From Cupriavidus pauculus (lineage in GTDB: Bacteria > Pseudomonadota > Gammaproteobacteria > Burkholderiales > Burkholderiaceae), in assembly GCF_022179805.1 (NCBI RefSeq), contig NZ_BPUO01000025.1, forward strand, positions 1-64,000: DNA of 64,000 nucleotides. The letters run 5' to 3'. A program made the translations under genes and the position numbers. The notes below the pieces were generated by a model that had not been told where the DNA came from, did not search any database, and saw only the letters and a list, made by a program, of their open reading frames with translations. Shown piece by piece: positions 15,930-25,163 of the stretch (positions within the stretch are counted from its first letter, which is position 1; the number at the start of each line of letters is the position of its first letter).

Positions 15930-17549
15930 TCAGTTTGTGGAAGACGGTTTGGTGAACCAGGGCGGGTAGATGCGCACCGGCAGCAGCGGGATGACGCAGA
16001 GCAGCGCAATGGCGAGGCAGCCCATCAGGCGGTACAGGTCCGCCGATGTCAGCACCAGCGCCTGCTCGTGTATGCGATGCGCAAGTTGTCCGAGGTGCTG
16101 CGCCGTGTCGACACTGCGGCCGGCCGTGCCGGCGCTGTTGCCGATCTGGTCGACCAGCACGTTCGAATGAAAGCGTTCACGCCCGGTACCGATGCCTTCG
16201 ATCAGCGCCGTGGCCACGGCCGCCGAAAACGTCTTGAGCGAGTTGAACATGGCCGACGCGAACGGCCCTTCGGTGGGGGGCAGGCCCGTGGTGACGCCCA
16301 TCAGAATGGCCAAGATCAGCATCGGCTGCGCCACGATCTGCAGCGATTGCAGCCAGAAGAAGTTGTCGCGAATCCATTCGGACGTGACGTAGCTACCCAG
16401 CAGGCAGGTGGTAGCCATCAGCGACAGGCCCACCGCCATGACCCATCGGTGGTCAACCCGGCGGATATTGAGGAATGCGGCCGTCAATGGCAGCGTCAGC
16501 AGCAACGGCAGGGCCACCAGCAGCGACAGCGGCGCGGTCTGCAACGGACGGTAGGCGTGCAGCCGGGCCAGATGCTGCCCGGGGATGGCGGCCACGCCGA
16601 CCAGCAGGATCACGGCGCCCGCAAGCGTCAAGAGCCCATGCGCGAAGTTGCGGCGTGCGAGCAGTTGCAGCTTGAAGAACGGCAGCGGGTGGAACCACTC
16701 GTTGAAGAGGAAGACCACCATCAGCAGCGTGCCGCCACCGAGCATCACGCGGATCAGATGCGAGTGCAGCCAGTCCAGCCGGTCGCCCTGCATCAGTCCG
16801 ATGACGAGCATGGCCACGGCGGGAAAGCCGGTAAGGAAGCCCGTCCAGTTGAATGCGGCAAGCCTTTCCAGCTTGAGCGGGTCGTCAGGCAGGCCCCAGC
16901 GCACCGCGAGGCAGCTCACCACGCCCAACGGCACGATTTGCCAGAAGACCATCTGCCAGCCGACATACTCGGTCCACAGCGCGGCCAGCGGCGTGCCGAG
17001 CGCGGGGCCGAACGTCGCGGTCATGGCATAGCCGGCCAGCCCGTACAGCTTGACCTTGGGCGGCAGGTAGCGCAGCGCCACGATGATCAGCATCGGTGGC
17101 AGGCAGCCACCGGCGATGCCCTGGAGAATGCGCAGCGTATACAGCGCATCGAGGCTGGGCGCGAGCGGGCAGAGCACGCCCAGCAGCATCGTCGCCAGGA
17201 TCGCGCCGATGGTGAAGCGCTTGAGCGTGAAGGTGATGCCGAACCACGGGGCGAAAACCATCGTTGCCACGTTGGCCGCCTCGAAGAGCGCGGTGATCCA
17301 GGTGCCGTCGTCACGCCCGACCGAGAACACGCCCTGCACGTCGGCCAGTGCCAGCGCCGTGACCTGCTCGTTGAGAATGGCCAGCAGCGATGCCAGCAGT
17401 ACGCCGACAAGGCCGATGGCGACGCGCAGCGAAAGCGTTGCCGAGCCGGGCTGCGCGGCAGGTGGCTGCGCCGGCGCCGCAGGGTGGGAGGGCGGTGGCC
17501 CGACCGGCGGCGTATCGGCTGCCGGTGCTGGAGTTGGGGCGATGGTCAT
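15930..17549 (-). CDS. DHA2-type (14-TM) MFS efflux transporter, EmrB-like
   Basis: 539 residues with a Pro/Ala-rich N-terminal tail (about 1-40) and about fourteen hydrophobic segments. It is the first gene of the operon MFS-HlyD-NodT, giving a complete tripartite exporter across both membranes. Substrates of such systems include hydrophobic acids and antimicrobials; none can be named here. ATG 17549 has AGGGA upstream. The gene diverges from the acetolactate synthase-like gene. Confidence 0.9.
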   Translation of the reverse strand: MTIAPTPAPAADTPPVGPPPSHPAAPAQPPAAQPGSATLSLRVAIGLVGVLLASLLAILNEQVTALALADVQGVFSVGRDDGTWITALFEAANVATMVFAPWFGITFTLKRFTIGAILATMLLGVLCPLAPSLDALYTLRILQGIAGGCLPPMLIIVALRYLPPKVKLYGLAGYAMTATFGPALGTPLAALWTEYVGWQMVFWQIVPLGVVSCLAVRWGLPDDPLKLERLAAFNWTGFLTGFPAVAMLVIGLMQGDRLDWLHSHLIRVMLGGGTLLMVVFLFNEWFHPLPFFKLQLLARRNFAHGLLTLAGAVILLVGVAAIPGQHLARLHAYRPLQTAPLSLLVALPLLLTLPLTAAFLNIRRVDHRWVMAVGLSLMATTCLLGSYVTSEWIRDNFFWLQSLQIVAQPMLILAILMGVTTGLPPTEGPFASAMFNSLKTFSAAVATALIEGIGTGRERFHSNVLVDQIGNSAGTAGRSVDTAQHLGQLAHRIHEQALVLTSADLYRLMGCLAIALLCVIPLLPVRIYPPWFTKPSSTN

Positions 17550-17876
17550 CGGGGGTTCCCTGGATCTTGTACGTCGGCTGCGCGAGGCGATCGAAGGAGG
17601 AAATCCCGGCTTTCGCACCGCGCTACGTTGGTGCGTTCAATGTACGAGATTGAAAGTATTTCTTGCGGCCCGCACACGTCGGTATCGGGCCAAGTTATGC
17701 GCGAATTTTGCCAAGCGATGCGCGCGGTCCTTGATGGCCATAGCATGGCGAATGGCTGTTGTTCCGCGCTCTCAACAATCGACCTGAACCTTGGGTGGCG
17801 TGCAATACCGTTGGCCAGAAATCGCTCGTTTTTGGCCTGCAAGACGCACTGCCGGATCGGCGCAAGGGAGGGTTCG
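17550..17876. other. Divergent intergenic region (efflux operon / acetolactate synthase)
   Basis: 327 bases without a gene. The one clear structure is the inverted repeat TTCAAT-N7-ATTGAA (17636-17654), about 90 bp upstream of the efflux operon start. It is a candidate operator for an unlinked repressor. A strong ribosome-binding site, GGAGG at 17867-17871, marks the right edge. Confidence 0.5.
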
Positions 17877-19784
17877 TTGCCACAATGGCCCGTACCGTTT
17901 TCTTCTTGCCTGTCACCCGTGAGCCAGCCCGCACAAGCCCTGTCCCCCGTTGCCGCCAAACCGGCGACACCGCCCGAAATGATGTCGGGCGCCGATATCA
18001 TCCTGCGCGTTCTCAGCGAGCAAGGTGTCGATACCGTATTCGGCTACAGCGGCGGGGCAATCCTGCCGACGTACGACGCGGTGTTCCGCTTCAACGCCAT
18101 GCACGCGGCCACGCCGGAGCGCCAGATCAACCTGGTCGTGCCCGCCAACGAGCAGGCGGCCGGATTCATGGCCGCCGGCTATGCGCGCGCCAGCGGCAAG
18201 GTGGGCGTATTCATGGTGACGTCCGGACCCGGCGCCACCAATGCGGTGACGCCGATTGCCGACTGCAATGGCGACTCGGTGCCGGTGGTGCTGATATGCG
18301 GCCAGGTGCCGCGTGCTGCCATCGGCAGCGATGCGTTCCAGGAGGCGCCGGTCTTCAACATCATGTCGGCGTGCGCGAAGCAGGTGTTCCTGGTGACCGA
18401 TCCGCTCAAGCTCGAACAGACGCTGCGCACGGCCTTTGAAGTGGCACGTACGGGGCGCCCGGGGCCGGTGGTCGTGGATGTGCCGAAGGATGTGCAGAAC
18501 TGGATCGGCCCGTACCTCGGGCATGGCTCGTTGCAGTTTCGTGGGTACTCCGAGCGACTGCGGCGCGTGGCGCATGGCGACCGGCTCGAAGGGAAGAAGC
18601 GCGACAAGTTCTTCGAGTTGCTGCGGCAAAGCCGGCGTCCGTTGCTGTACGTCGGCGGTGGCATCATCACCGCCAGCGCAACCGCCGAGCTGCGCCAGTT
18701 CTGCGAGCGCTTCCAGATTCCGGTGGTCTCCACGCTGATGGGGCTCGGCGTGATGCCGCCGAAGCACCCGCTTTACCTGGGCATGCTGGGCATGCACGGT
18801 GCGGCGAGTGCGAACTATGCCGTGGAGGACTGCGACTTCCTGATCGCCGTGGGCGCGCGCTTCGACGATCGCGTGGCGGGCGGCCGGCCCCATGCATTCG
18901 CCCCCAACGCACGTTACGTGGCGCATATCGACATCGACGCGGCGGAGATCAACAAGGTCAAGCGGTCGCACTGGAGTCATGTGGGCGATGCGCGGCGCGC
19001 GCTGGTGTCGTTGCTCGACCACGAGCCGGCGGAGCCGGTGCACCGGCCGTGGTTGCAGCACATCGGGGAGCTGAAGCACCGGTATCGCATGAACTATGAC
19101 CGCGCCAATCCCCGGATCCAGCCCCATTTCGTGGTGGAACTGCTTGGCGAGATCACCGGCGGGCGGGCAATCATCAGTACCGGCGTGGGTCAGCACCAGA
19201 TGTGGGCGGCGCAGTACTTTCCGTTTAACGAGGCACGCAGCTTCCTGACGTCGGGCAGCATGGGCACGATGGGCTTTGGCCTGCCTGCGGCAATCGGCGC
19301 GCAGATCGCGCGGCCCGATGCGCTGGTCATCGATATCGATGGCGATGGCAGCATCCGCATGAACCTTGGCGAGATGGAAACCGCGACGACGTACGGGGTG
19401 CCGGTCAAGGTGCTGCTGATGAACAATCGCGGCGACGGCATGATCCGGCAATGGCAGCGGCTGTTCTTCGACGGGCGCATGATGGTCAGCGACAAGGCGT
19501 TGCACCGCAAGGACTTCGTCCAGGCGGCACAGGCCGACGGCTTCGAGTTCGCGCGCCGGGTGGAAGACAACGCCATGCTGGAAGACGCGCTGCGGGCTTT
19601 TGTCGAATTCAAGGGGCCGGCCTTCCTGGAGGTGATGATCGACGAGGATGCCGACGTGTTTCCGATGGTGGGGCCGGGCCAGAGCTACGGCGGCATGATC
19701 ACGGGACCGTACATTCCATCGCGCGAGGATATGGCGTCGACCGACGACGGGGCGCCTAAGCAGGCCGCAGCGGACATGTTCTAG
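17877..19784 (+). CDS. Acetolactate synthase large-subunit-like ThDP enzyme
   Basis: About 635 residues in the three-domain ThDP-enzyme layout. The catalytic glutamate is in VPANEQAAGFMAAGYA. The ThDP motif is GDGSIRMN...LLMNNRGDG. MIRQWQ contains the tryptophan typical of acetohydroxyacid synthases. The expected GYPGG reads GYSGG here. No ilvN-type small subunit follows, so it may be a lone or catabolic enzyme, or use a subunit encoded elsewhere. The start is uncertain: TTG 17877 has GGAGG five bases ahead; GTG 17919 and ATG 17979 are in frame but lack such sites. Its stop overlaps the convergent LysR stop. Confidence 0.8.
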   Translation: MPQWPVPFSSCLSPVSQPAQALSPVAAKPATPPEMMSGADIILRVLSEQGVDTVFGYSGGAILPTYDAVFRFNAMHAATPERQINLVVPANEQAAGFMAAGYARASGKVGVFMVTSGPGATNAVTPIADCNGDSVPVVLICGQVPRAAIGSDAFQEAPVFNIMSACAKQVFLVTDPLKLEQTLRTAFEVARTGRPGPVVVDVPKDVQNWIGPYLGHGSLQFRGYSERLRRVAHGDRLEGKKRDKFFELLRQSRRPLLYVGGGIITASATAELRQFCERFQIPVVSTLMGLGVMPPKHPLYLGMLGMHGAASANYAVEDCDFLIAVGARFDDRVAGGRPHAFAPNARYVAHIDIDAAEINKVKRSHWSHVGDARRALVSLLDHEPAEPVHRPWLQHIGELKHRYRMNYDRANPRIQPHFVVELLGEITGGRAIISTGVGQHQMWAAQYFPFNEARSFLTSGSMGTMGFGLPAAIGAQIARPDALVIDIDGDGSIRMNLGEMETATTYGVPVKVLLMNNRGDGMIRQWQRLFFDGRMMVSDKALHRKDFVQAAQADGFEFARRVEDNAMLEDALRAFVEFKGPAFLEVMIDEDADVFPMVGPGQSYGGMITGPYIPSREDMASTDDGAPKQAAADMF

Positions 19785-20722
19785 CCGACAGCCGCCGCGG
19801 GGCCATGGCCCGCGGTGGCGGCCAGCGCCGTGGCGGTACGCTCCCGCAGGCGCGGCGTCACGAAATCGAGGAAGGCCCGCAGCTTGAGCGGTAGCGGTGC
19901 CTTGCCCTTGTGCACCAGGTTGACCGGCAGCGGCGCCGACTCGAAGGATTCGAGCACGACATTCAGGCTGCCATCGCGCACGGCGTCGTTGACCTGGTAT
20001 GACAGCACCCGGATCAATCCCACCCCAAGCTTTGCCGCCGCAATGGCGGCTTCCGCCGTATTCACAGAAAACCTTGACCGTACGGGCACCGAGATTTCGC
20101 GTCGTCCGGTGCCGAACACCCAGGCGCGCATCGATGCCATGACCTCGAATGTCACGCATTGATGCGCGGCGAGGTCGTCCGGGGTGGCGGGTACGCCACG
20201 AGCTTCCAGATAGGCGGGGCTGCCGCACACCACCCGGCGCACACTGCCCACGCGGGTGGCGAACAAGGTACTGTCGGGCAGCTCCCCGATCCGGATGGCG
20301 ACGTCGGCATGTTCGTCCATGAGGTGGACCACGCGATCCGTGAGCGCCAGGTTGATGTTGATCTCGGGATACTCGGCCAGGAATTCCGCGATAACCGGCA
20401 CCACATGCAATCTGCCGAAGTTCACCGGGGCGGTTATCACCAGCTCGCCACGCGGCGACACGTGCTCTCCGACAGCGGTGCGCTCGGCCTCGCCCACCTG
20501 TTCAAGAATGCGGCGGCTGGCCTCGACGTACGCGACCCCGGCCTCCGTCAGCGACAGCTTGCGCGTCGTGCGGTGCAGCAATCTTGTCTTGAGGTGCGCT
20601 TCCAGATCCGCCACCTTGCGGCTGACGGTTGGCAGCGGCATGGCCAGGCGGCGCGCCGCCGACGAAAAACTGCCCGCGTCGACCACGGCCACCAGGAGCG
20701 ACATCGACTCGAACAGGTTCAT
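19781..20722 (-). CDS. LysR-family transcriptional regulator
   Basis: 313 residues with an N-terminal winged helix (SMSLLVAVVDAGSFSSAARRL) and effector domain of the CrgA/DmlR-like group. ATG 20722 matches the typical LysR start (MNLFESM); codons further upstream are ignored. It overlaps the acetolactate synthase stop by four bases tail to tail. The Ala-rich C-terminal tail (about the last 15 residues) is unconserved in appearance. Target unknown. Confidence 0.88.
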   Translation of the reverse strand: MNLFESMSLLVAVVDAGSFSSAARRLAMPLPTVSRKVADLEAHLKTRLLHRTTRKLSLTEAGVAYVEASRRILEQVGEAERTAVGEHVSPRGELVITAPVNFGRLHVVPVIAEFLAEYPEININLALTDRVVHLMDEHADVAIRIGELPDSTLFATRVGSVRRVVCGSPAYLEARGVPATPDDLAAHQCVTFEVMASMRAWVFGTGRREISVPVRSRFSVNTAEAAIAAAKLGVGLIRVLSYQVNDAVRDGSLNVVLESFESAPLPVNLVHKGKAPLPLKLRAFLDFVTPRLRERTATALAATAGHGPAAAVG

Positions 20723-20812
20723 CGGATTCTCTCTGCAGGTGAAAGGAATGCTTCGGATTCTCTGGAAATATCTATTGGCATGCAAGCGTGTCGATTATCT
20801 CTCCCCTCGGTT

Positions 20813-20878
20813 TTGCTCCCCTCTCCCTCCGGGACCCTCCGGGAGAGGGGAGCAATCCATCGCGGGAGAGGGGAGCAG
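20813..20878. repeat. REP-like palindrome with an extra half-copy
   Basis: TTGCTCCCCTCTCCC (20813-20827) and GGGAGAGGGGAGCAA (20841-20855) are 15-bp perfect arms. The right arm is repeated once more (GGGAGAGGGGAGCA, 20864-20877). A shorter relative, with CTCTCCCG arms, occurs at 60595. This looks like a dispersed intergenic palindrome family rather than a terminator, since no U-run follows on either strand. Confidence 0.7.
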
Positions 20879-20883
20879 ACCAA

Positions 20884-20921
20884 CAAAAGAAAAAAGCGTG
20901 GTGCCAAACGAGCCACCACGC
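20884..20921 (-). terminator. Intrinsic terminator of the porin gene
   Basis: On the minus strand GCGTGGTG and CACCACGC (20921-20914 and 20903-20896) pair around a 10-nt loop. TTTTTTCTTTT follows (20895-20885). Confidence 0.9.
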
Positions 20922-20965
20922 CAATCGGAGGAAAGTGTCAGACCACCGAAATAAAACAGATGCCG

Positions 20966-22042
20966 TCAGAACCGGTGACGGACGCCCATGACCGCGCCGA
21001 ATTGGTCCTTGCCCGGCTGCACGTTATAGACCGCGCTGGTGCCGGTGCCGCTGTTGAAGCCGTTGACCCCCAGTTGGGAGTTATCCTTGTTCAGCGCGTA
21101 GGAAGCCGAGACGTAGACGTCGGTACGCTTGGACAGCGCGTAGTCGCCGGTCACGACAAACTGCCACGGGTCAGACCCGGTCTTGCGGAAGTCCTGGTAG
21201 TAGGCAACGCCCATCAGCGACAGCGCCGGCGTCAGCTTGTAGGTCATGCCGAGCCAGTAGAAGTTGGACCCGGCGTCCGGCGCCTGGGCACCGGTCAGCT
21301 TGGCGCCGTCGTACGCCTTGGCCAGCCGGTAGCCGGCAAACACCTTGGCGACGCCAATCGAATAGGTACCCCCGACCGACACGCGCCGGATGACCGGCGC
21401 CTGGTTGGCGGGCGTTCCCACATGGATGTCGTCGTAGGCCACGCCAACCGCATACGGGCCGGCCGCATAGTTGATGAAGGTGCCGAACTCCCGGCCAAAC
21501 ACATTGGCGCCCGGGACTTCCGCGCCATTGGACTGGAACGAGTAGAACGCCTGGGCGCTCAATCCGCCAAACGTGGCCAGGTACTTGATGGTGTTGTCGG
21601 CGCGCGAGCCAAACTCCGGCGCCTGGGCCAGCATGCCGTAGCGGTCGGCGATCACGGTCGGGTCATAGGTGCTGCCGAACTCGCGAATCGACGTTTGCTG
21701 CCGCCCGAGGCGCAGCGTGCCGAACCGGCTTTCCAGTCCAACGTAGGCATCGCGGCCAAACAGCCGGCCGCTCTGCCCGGAACTGCCGGTGTCGATATCG
21801 AAGCCGCTCTCCAGCTGGAACATCGCCCGCATGCCGCTACCCAGGTCCTCGGCGCCGCGCAACCCCCATCGCGAGCCGGACTGGTTGCCGGAAGTGACCC
21901 TGGCGAGACTATTGCCGTTCACGCCTGTGTTGTTGATGTACTCGACGCCAGCGTCGACGATGCCGTACAGCGTGACGCTCGTCTGCGCACAGACCGCATT
22001 GGCGGCGACGGATGTGGCAATCACCGCAATGACTTTTTTCAT
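20966..22042 (-). CDS. Gram-negative trimeric porin (Burkholderiaceae type)
   Basis: 358 residues. The signal peptide MKKVIAVIATSVAANAVCA is followed by QTSVTLYGIVDAG, the classic first strand of betaproteobacterial porins. The sequence alternates as a 16-strand barrel and ends in VRHRF, the C-terminal phenylalanine needed for outer-membrane assembly. The SRWGLRGAEDLG and RDAYVGLES motifs are also typical. ATG 22042 has AGGAGGAG upstream; a longer reading would destroy the signal peptide. It has its own terminator and a divergent LysR gene, which may regulate it. Confidence 0.95.
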   Translation of the reverse strand: MKKVIAVIATSVAANAVCAQTSVTLYGIVDAGVEYINNTGVNGNSLARVTSGNQSGSRWGLRGAEDLGSGMRAMFQLESGFDIDTGSSGQSGRLFGRDAYVGLESRFGTLRLGRQQTSIREFGSTYDPTVIADRYGMLAQAPEFGSRADNTIKYLATFGGLSAQAFYSFQSNGAEVPGANVFGREFGTFINYAAGPYAVGVAYDDIHVGTPANQAPVIRRVSVGGTYSIGVAKVFAGYRLAKAYDGAKLTGAQAPDAGSNFYWLGMTYKLTPALSLMGVAYYQDFRKTGSDPWQFVVTGDYALSKRTDVYVSASYALNKDNSQLGVNGFNSGTGTSAVYNVQPGKDQFGAVMGVRHRF

Positions 22043-22390
22043 TCTTGAAACTCCTCCTGCTACGGGTGGGACCGGATTTCTTGTTTGCGGGAGCGTGTGG
22101 CGGAACGTTGCTCCCATGACGAAGATGGTAGTGAAACGAAGGTGGTAAGTGCCAGGAAAAAAAGACGATATCTGGCCAAAAGCGACATACATCGGGCCAT
22201 TGCGTCCGCCGCCGCCCCGCTGCCTGCCGCGCATCCGGCGCGATGGCGCAAATCGTGAACAGACTGGCCAGGCAGGGCGATGGATGTTCGGGCGAAGGCG
22301 GCCATGCGTTCGTACCATGGATCAGGTGCCGGCTCGCAGGAAGTTCGGCGATGTCAACGAACGAGGCGGCCCGGGATGCCGTATGGAAAC
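22043..22390. other. Intergenic region between porin and LysR genes
   Basis: 348 bases hold both divergent promoters. The porin ribosome-binding site is at 22051-22058 (minus strand). I see no convincing palindrome or promoter pair. Confidence 0.4.
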
Positions 22391-23302
22391 ATGCTCCACA
22401 AGAGATCCGATGAACCCGCCTACTGGAACGACTGGGACAACTTCTGCCGGGTGGTGGAGGCCGGGAGTTTCACCGGTGCCAGCGACCTGACGGGAATTCC
22501 CAAATCATCGATCAGTCTTTCGCTGTCGCGGCTCGAAGCGCGGCTGGGCAACCGGTTGCTCGACCGGACGACCCGCAAGATCCGCGTGACGGATTTTGGC
22601 GAGACACTCTACGCCCGCATCCAGCCGCTGCTCAACGAGTTGCGGGAAGCGGACAACGATGCCAGGTCGAACCGGCAGAAAGTCTCCGGAACGCTGCGGC
22701 TGGCGGCGCCTTATGAAACCGGATGGCTTCACCTGGCCCCGGCGCTGGGCAAGCTGCTCAAGGCGCATCCGGAACTGAAGGTCGAGATCGACGATACGCG
22801 CAAGATTCCCAACCTGCTGGAGCAGCGCTACGACGTTGCATTCGTGAAGACCGACGCACGCCTGCCGGACAGCTCGCTGGTCAGCAAGCGCGTGGTGGCC
22901 ATGGAGCGGGCGTTCTTCGCGGCGCCGGAGATGATCAGCCGGCGCGGCCTGCCCCGCAAGCTCCAGGACATCGCGTCGTGGCCGACCATCGTCGACATGG
23001 ACGACGACTATTGGGATCTGCTCGAAGACGGCCAGGAGGTGGAGCGAATCGCGTTGACGCCGACCATTCGCACCTACAACGTGGAGATCCGGGTGCGGGC
23101 CGCCACCGATGGCCTGGGGGTGGTGCGATTGCTGCCGGCCTACGTCGAGGAACAACTCCGGCGTGGCAGCCTGGTCCGGCTGTTTCCCCAGCAGTTGTCG
23201 TCGCCGCTCAAGGTGTACGCGCTGACGCCGGCGCGCAGGCTCGTCCCGGCCAAGGTGCGCGCGCTGCTGGAGGCGCTCGACGTGCCGACGGTGGAAACCT
23301 GA
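22391..23302 (+). CDS. LysR-family transcriptional regulator
   Basis: 303 residues with an HTH at about 12-70 (WDNFCRVVEAGSFTGASDLTGIPKSSISLSLSRLEARLG) and a CrgA/DmlR-like effector domain. Several ATGs are in frame upstream; 22391 leaves a nine-residue lead before the HTH. It is divergent from the porin gene, which is the most likely neighbouring target. It is followed tail to tail by another LysR gene. Confidence 0.87.
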   Translation: MLHKRSDEPAYWNDWDNFCRVVEAGSFTGASDLTGIPKSSISLSLSRLEARLGNRLLDRTTRKIRVTDFGETLYARIQPLLNELREADNDARSNRQKVSGTLRLAAPYETGWLHLAPALGKLLKAHPELKVEIDDTRKIPNLLEQRYDVAFVKTDARLPDSSLVSKRVVAMERAFFAAPEMISRRGLPRKLQDIASWPTIVDMDDDYWDLLEDGQEVERIALTPTIRTYNVEIRVRAATDGLGVVRLLPAYVEEQLRRGSLVRLFPQQLSSPLKVYALTPARRLVPAKVRALLEALDVPTVET

Positions 23303-23320
23303 GTGTGAAGCCGGAGCGCA

Positions 23321-24241
23321 TCATCCATTCGATGGCTCGGCGGCATCGGCCACGACGCCGTTCCCCTTGCAGACGTCGTCCACCCAGTCGATGAACACGC
23401 GCAGTGCCGGCGACAGGTTCGGGCGGGAGAAGATGGCCGACAACGCTGGCGCAGGCGGCCGGAAATCGGGCAGGACTTCGGCAAGCTCGCCGCGCTCCAG
23501 ATGCGGCATCGCCAGCAGCAGCGGCACCTGAATCAGGCCGAGCCCGAGCAGTCCGCTTTGCAGGTGCGCCTCGCTGTCGTCCGTGGAAAGCCGTGACGGC
23601 ACGCGCACCACCCTCGGCCTGCCGTTCGCCAGGAACGTCAGCCCTGGGGACGCGCCGGGAACGGCATAGTTCACGGCGTGATGTGCCTGCAGGCTGTCGG
23701 GGTGCGATGGGGTGCCGAAGCGCGCCAGGTAGGCGGGGTTGGCCGCCGTCACGTACGGATAGCGTCCGATGCGGCGTGCGGTCAGCGACGAGTCTTCGAG
23801 TTCGCCGATGCGGATCGCGCAGTCGATGCCATCCTGCACCATGTCGGGCCGGTGCTCGCCAAAGTGCATCGAGAGTTCGATATCGGGATGCTGCGCATGA
23901 AACGACGGCAGGGACGGCATGATGACGCGTCGCCCGAGCGAGTCCGGCAGGGCGATGCGCAGCCGGCCTTGCGGCCCGCGCTCGGCGTTGCGAAAGCCCG
24001 CCTCGGCCTGGTCGACGGCGGCCAGGATGGTGACGCAGTGGCCATAGTAGACCGCGCCCTTTGGCGTCAGGCGCAGGCTGCGGGTGGACCGATGGATCAG
24101 CCGCACGTCCAGCGCGGCTTCCAGTTCCTGTATCAGCCGGGTGGCGGAGCCCCGCGCCATGCCCAGCGAATCGGCGGCGCGGCTGAAACTGCCGGCCTCG
24201 ACGATTCTTTTGAAGACTGACATGGCTCGGAACTTGTCCAT
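23321..24241 (-). CDS. LysR-family transcriptional regulator
   Basis: 306 residues. The HTH (MDKFRAMSVFKRIVEAGSF...) is followed by an effector domain of the same CrgA-like class as the previous gene. ATG 24241 has AAGGGG upstream and is the standard LysR start. This is the third LysR gene in 4.5 kb. The three are clearly different in sequence, so this is not a recent tandem duplication. No obvious target adjoins it. Confidence 0.87.
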   Translation of the reverse strand: MDKFRAMSVFKRIVEAGSFSRAADSLGMARGSATRLIQELEAALDVRLIHRSTRSLRLTPKGAVYYGHCVTILAAVDQAEAGFRNAERGPQGRLRIALPDSLGRRVIMPSLPSFHAQHPDIELSMHFGEHRPDMVQDGIDCAIRIGELEDSSLTARRIGRYPYVTAANPAYLARFGTPSHPDSLQAHHAVNYAVPGASPGLTFLANGRPRVVRVPSRLSTDDSEAHLQSGLLGLGLIQVPLLLAMPHLERGELAEVLPDFRPPAPALSAIFSRPNLSPALRVFIDWVDDVCKGNGVVADAAEPSNG

Positions 24242-24374
24242 CCGAAGCAACCCCTTGCGACATTGGCGACGCGCGATGTTAGTTTTGCCGCGCCGCAGCA
24301 CACAAGCCGCCTGCCTGGCCCAGTGTGTCGAGTGAATGGCAACAATCGCGCGCCGCTAGCGCTACGCGCCCGCC

Positions 24375-25163
24375 TCAGCGTCCGCGCAGCAATGCCACCT
24401 GGCCGGAAAAGAACGCGTTGGCCGAGTTGCTGTTGTTGATCAGCATGTCGAGCCGCGTGTACTGGATGCGGTAGGTTTCCATCAAGGCCACGGCACGGGT
24501 CGCCTCATCGGCCTGGCGGCCCGCGAGGTTGCGCAGGTCGCCCTTGACCTGGCTTGCAGCCTTGTCGAGGTAGCCACCGGGCTTGGTCACGGCCGCCACC
24601 ACATCGGAGATCGCCTTGCCGATCCCGCCATCGCGGTCTTTGCCCTGGAGCAGGGTCTTAACCGCCTCGGGGTCGTCTTTCAGGGCCTTTTCCAACTTGG
24701 CGCTGTCCAGTGCCAGGTTGCCGTTCTTGTCGAAGGACAGGCCGAGCTTGGCCATGTCCGCGCCGTCGAGCGAACCCTGCAGGGCCGTGGAAATCGCGCG
24801 CAGCGACGCGTCGCCGACCAGCGCGCCGCGCACCGTGTTGTCGGTGCCGACCGCGCCCTGGGCGCCGATCTCGCTGCGTACCGCGTTGAACGCATCCACC
24901 AGTTGCTTGACCGCCGAGACCGCGGACGACTGTTCGCCGCTCTTGGGGGCGTCGAAATTACCGAGCTTGGTGATGGCGCTGGCGGCGTCGGCCAGCTTGT
25001 CCAGGCTGCCACGCACCTTGGCATAGCCCGACAGCCGGGCGTTGTACGACGTGGCCTGCTGGTCGTAGAAGTTGAGCCGGGCCGCGACGCTGCGTTCCTT
25101 GGAGGCAAGAATCTGGTTCAGGTCGAAACCGGCGGCAGTACCGAGGGAGGAGACAGAACTCAT
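24375..25163 (-). CDS. Domain-deleted FliD-like protein (flagellar cap ends without the head)
   Basis: 262 residues, against roughly 450-660 for FliD. Residues 5-70 match the FliD N-terminal coiled arm (LGTAAGFDLNQILASKE). Residues 82-255 match the FliD C-terminal region: LVDAFNAVRSEI, GALVGDASLRAIS, LGLSFDKNGNLALD, then a long terminal helix. The middle D2/D3 head domains are absent, and the frame runs cleanly through the junction. No flagellar gene is near. It may be a minimal cap, a decoy or adhesin, or a decaying copy. Upstream DNA is unusually AT-rich (25210-25265); no sigma-28 promoter was found. Confidence 0.72.
   Translation of the reverse strand: MSSVSSLGTAAGFDLNQILASKERSVAARLNFYDQQATSYNARLSGYAKVRGSLDKLADAASAITKLGNFDAPKSGEQSSAVSAVKQLVDAFNAVRSEIGAQGAVGTDNTVRGALVGDASLRAISTALQGSLDGADMAKLGLSFDKNGNLALDSAKLEKALKDDPEAVKTLLQGKDRDGGIGKAISDVVAAVTKPGGYLDKAASQVKGDLRNLAGRQADEATRAVALMETYRIQYTRLDMLINNSNSANAFFSGQVALLRGR

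Noticed and set aside
15930..17549. Assigning the DHA2 pump operon to the HxlR gene at 12774
   Set aside because: The two are convergent, with a hairpin between them and no shared palindrome, so linkage is not supported.
15792..17876. Upstream extension of the acetolactate synthase frame
   Set aside because: It runs antisense through the HlyD and MFS genes and is Gln/Arg/His-rich. The enzyme's conserved start is near 17980, with GGAGG supporting a start at 17877.
24375..25163. A sigma-28 flagellar promoter for the FliD-like gene
   Set aside because: No TAAA-N15-GCCGATAA-like sequence was found upstream; the region is AT-rich only.
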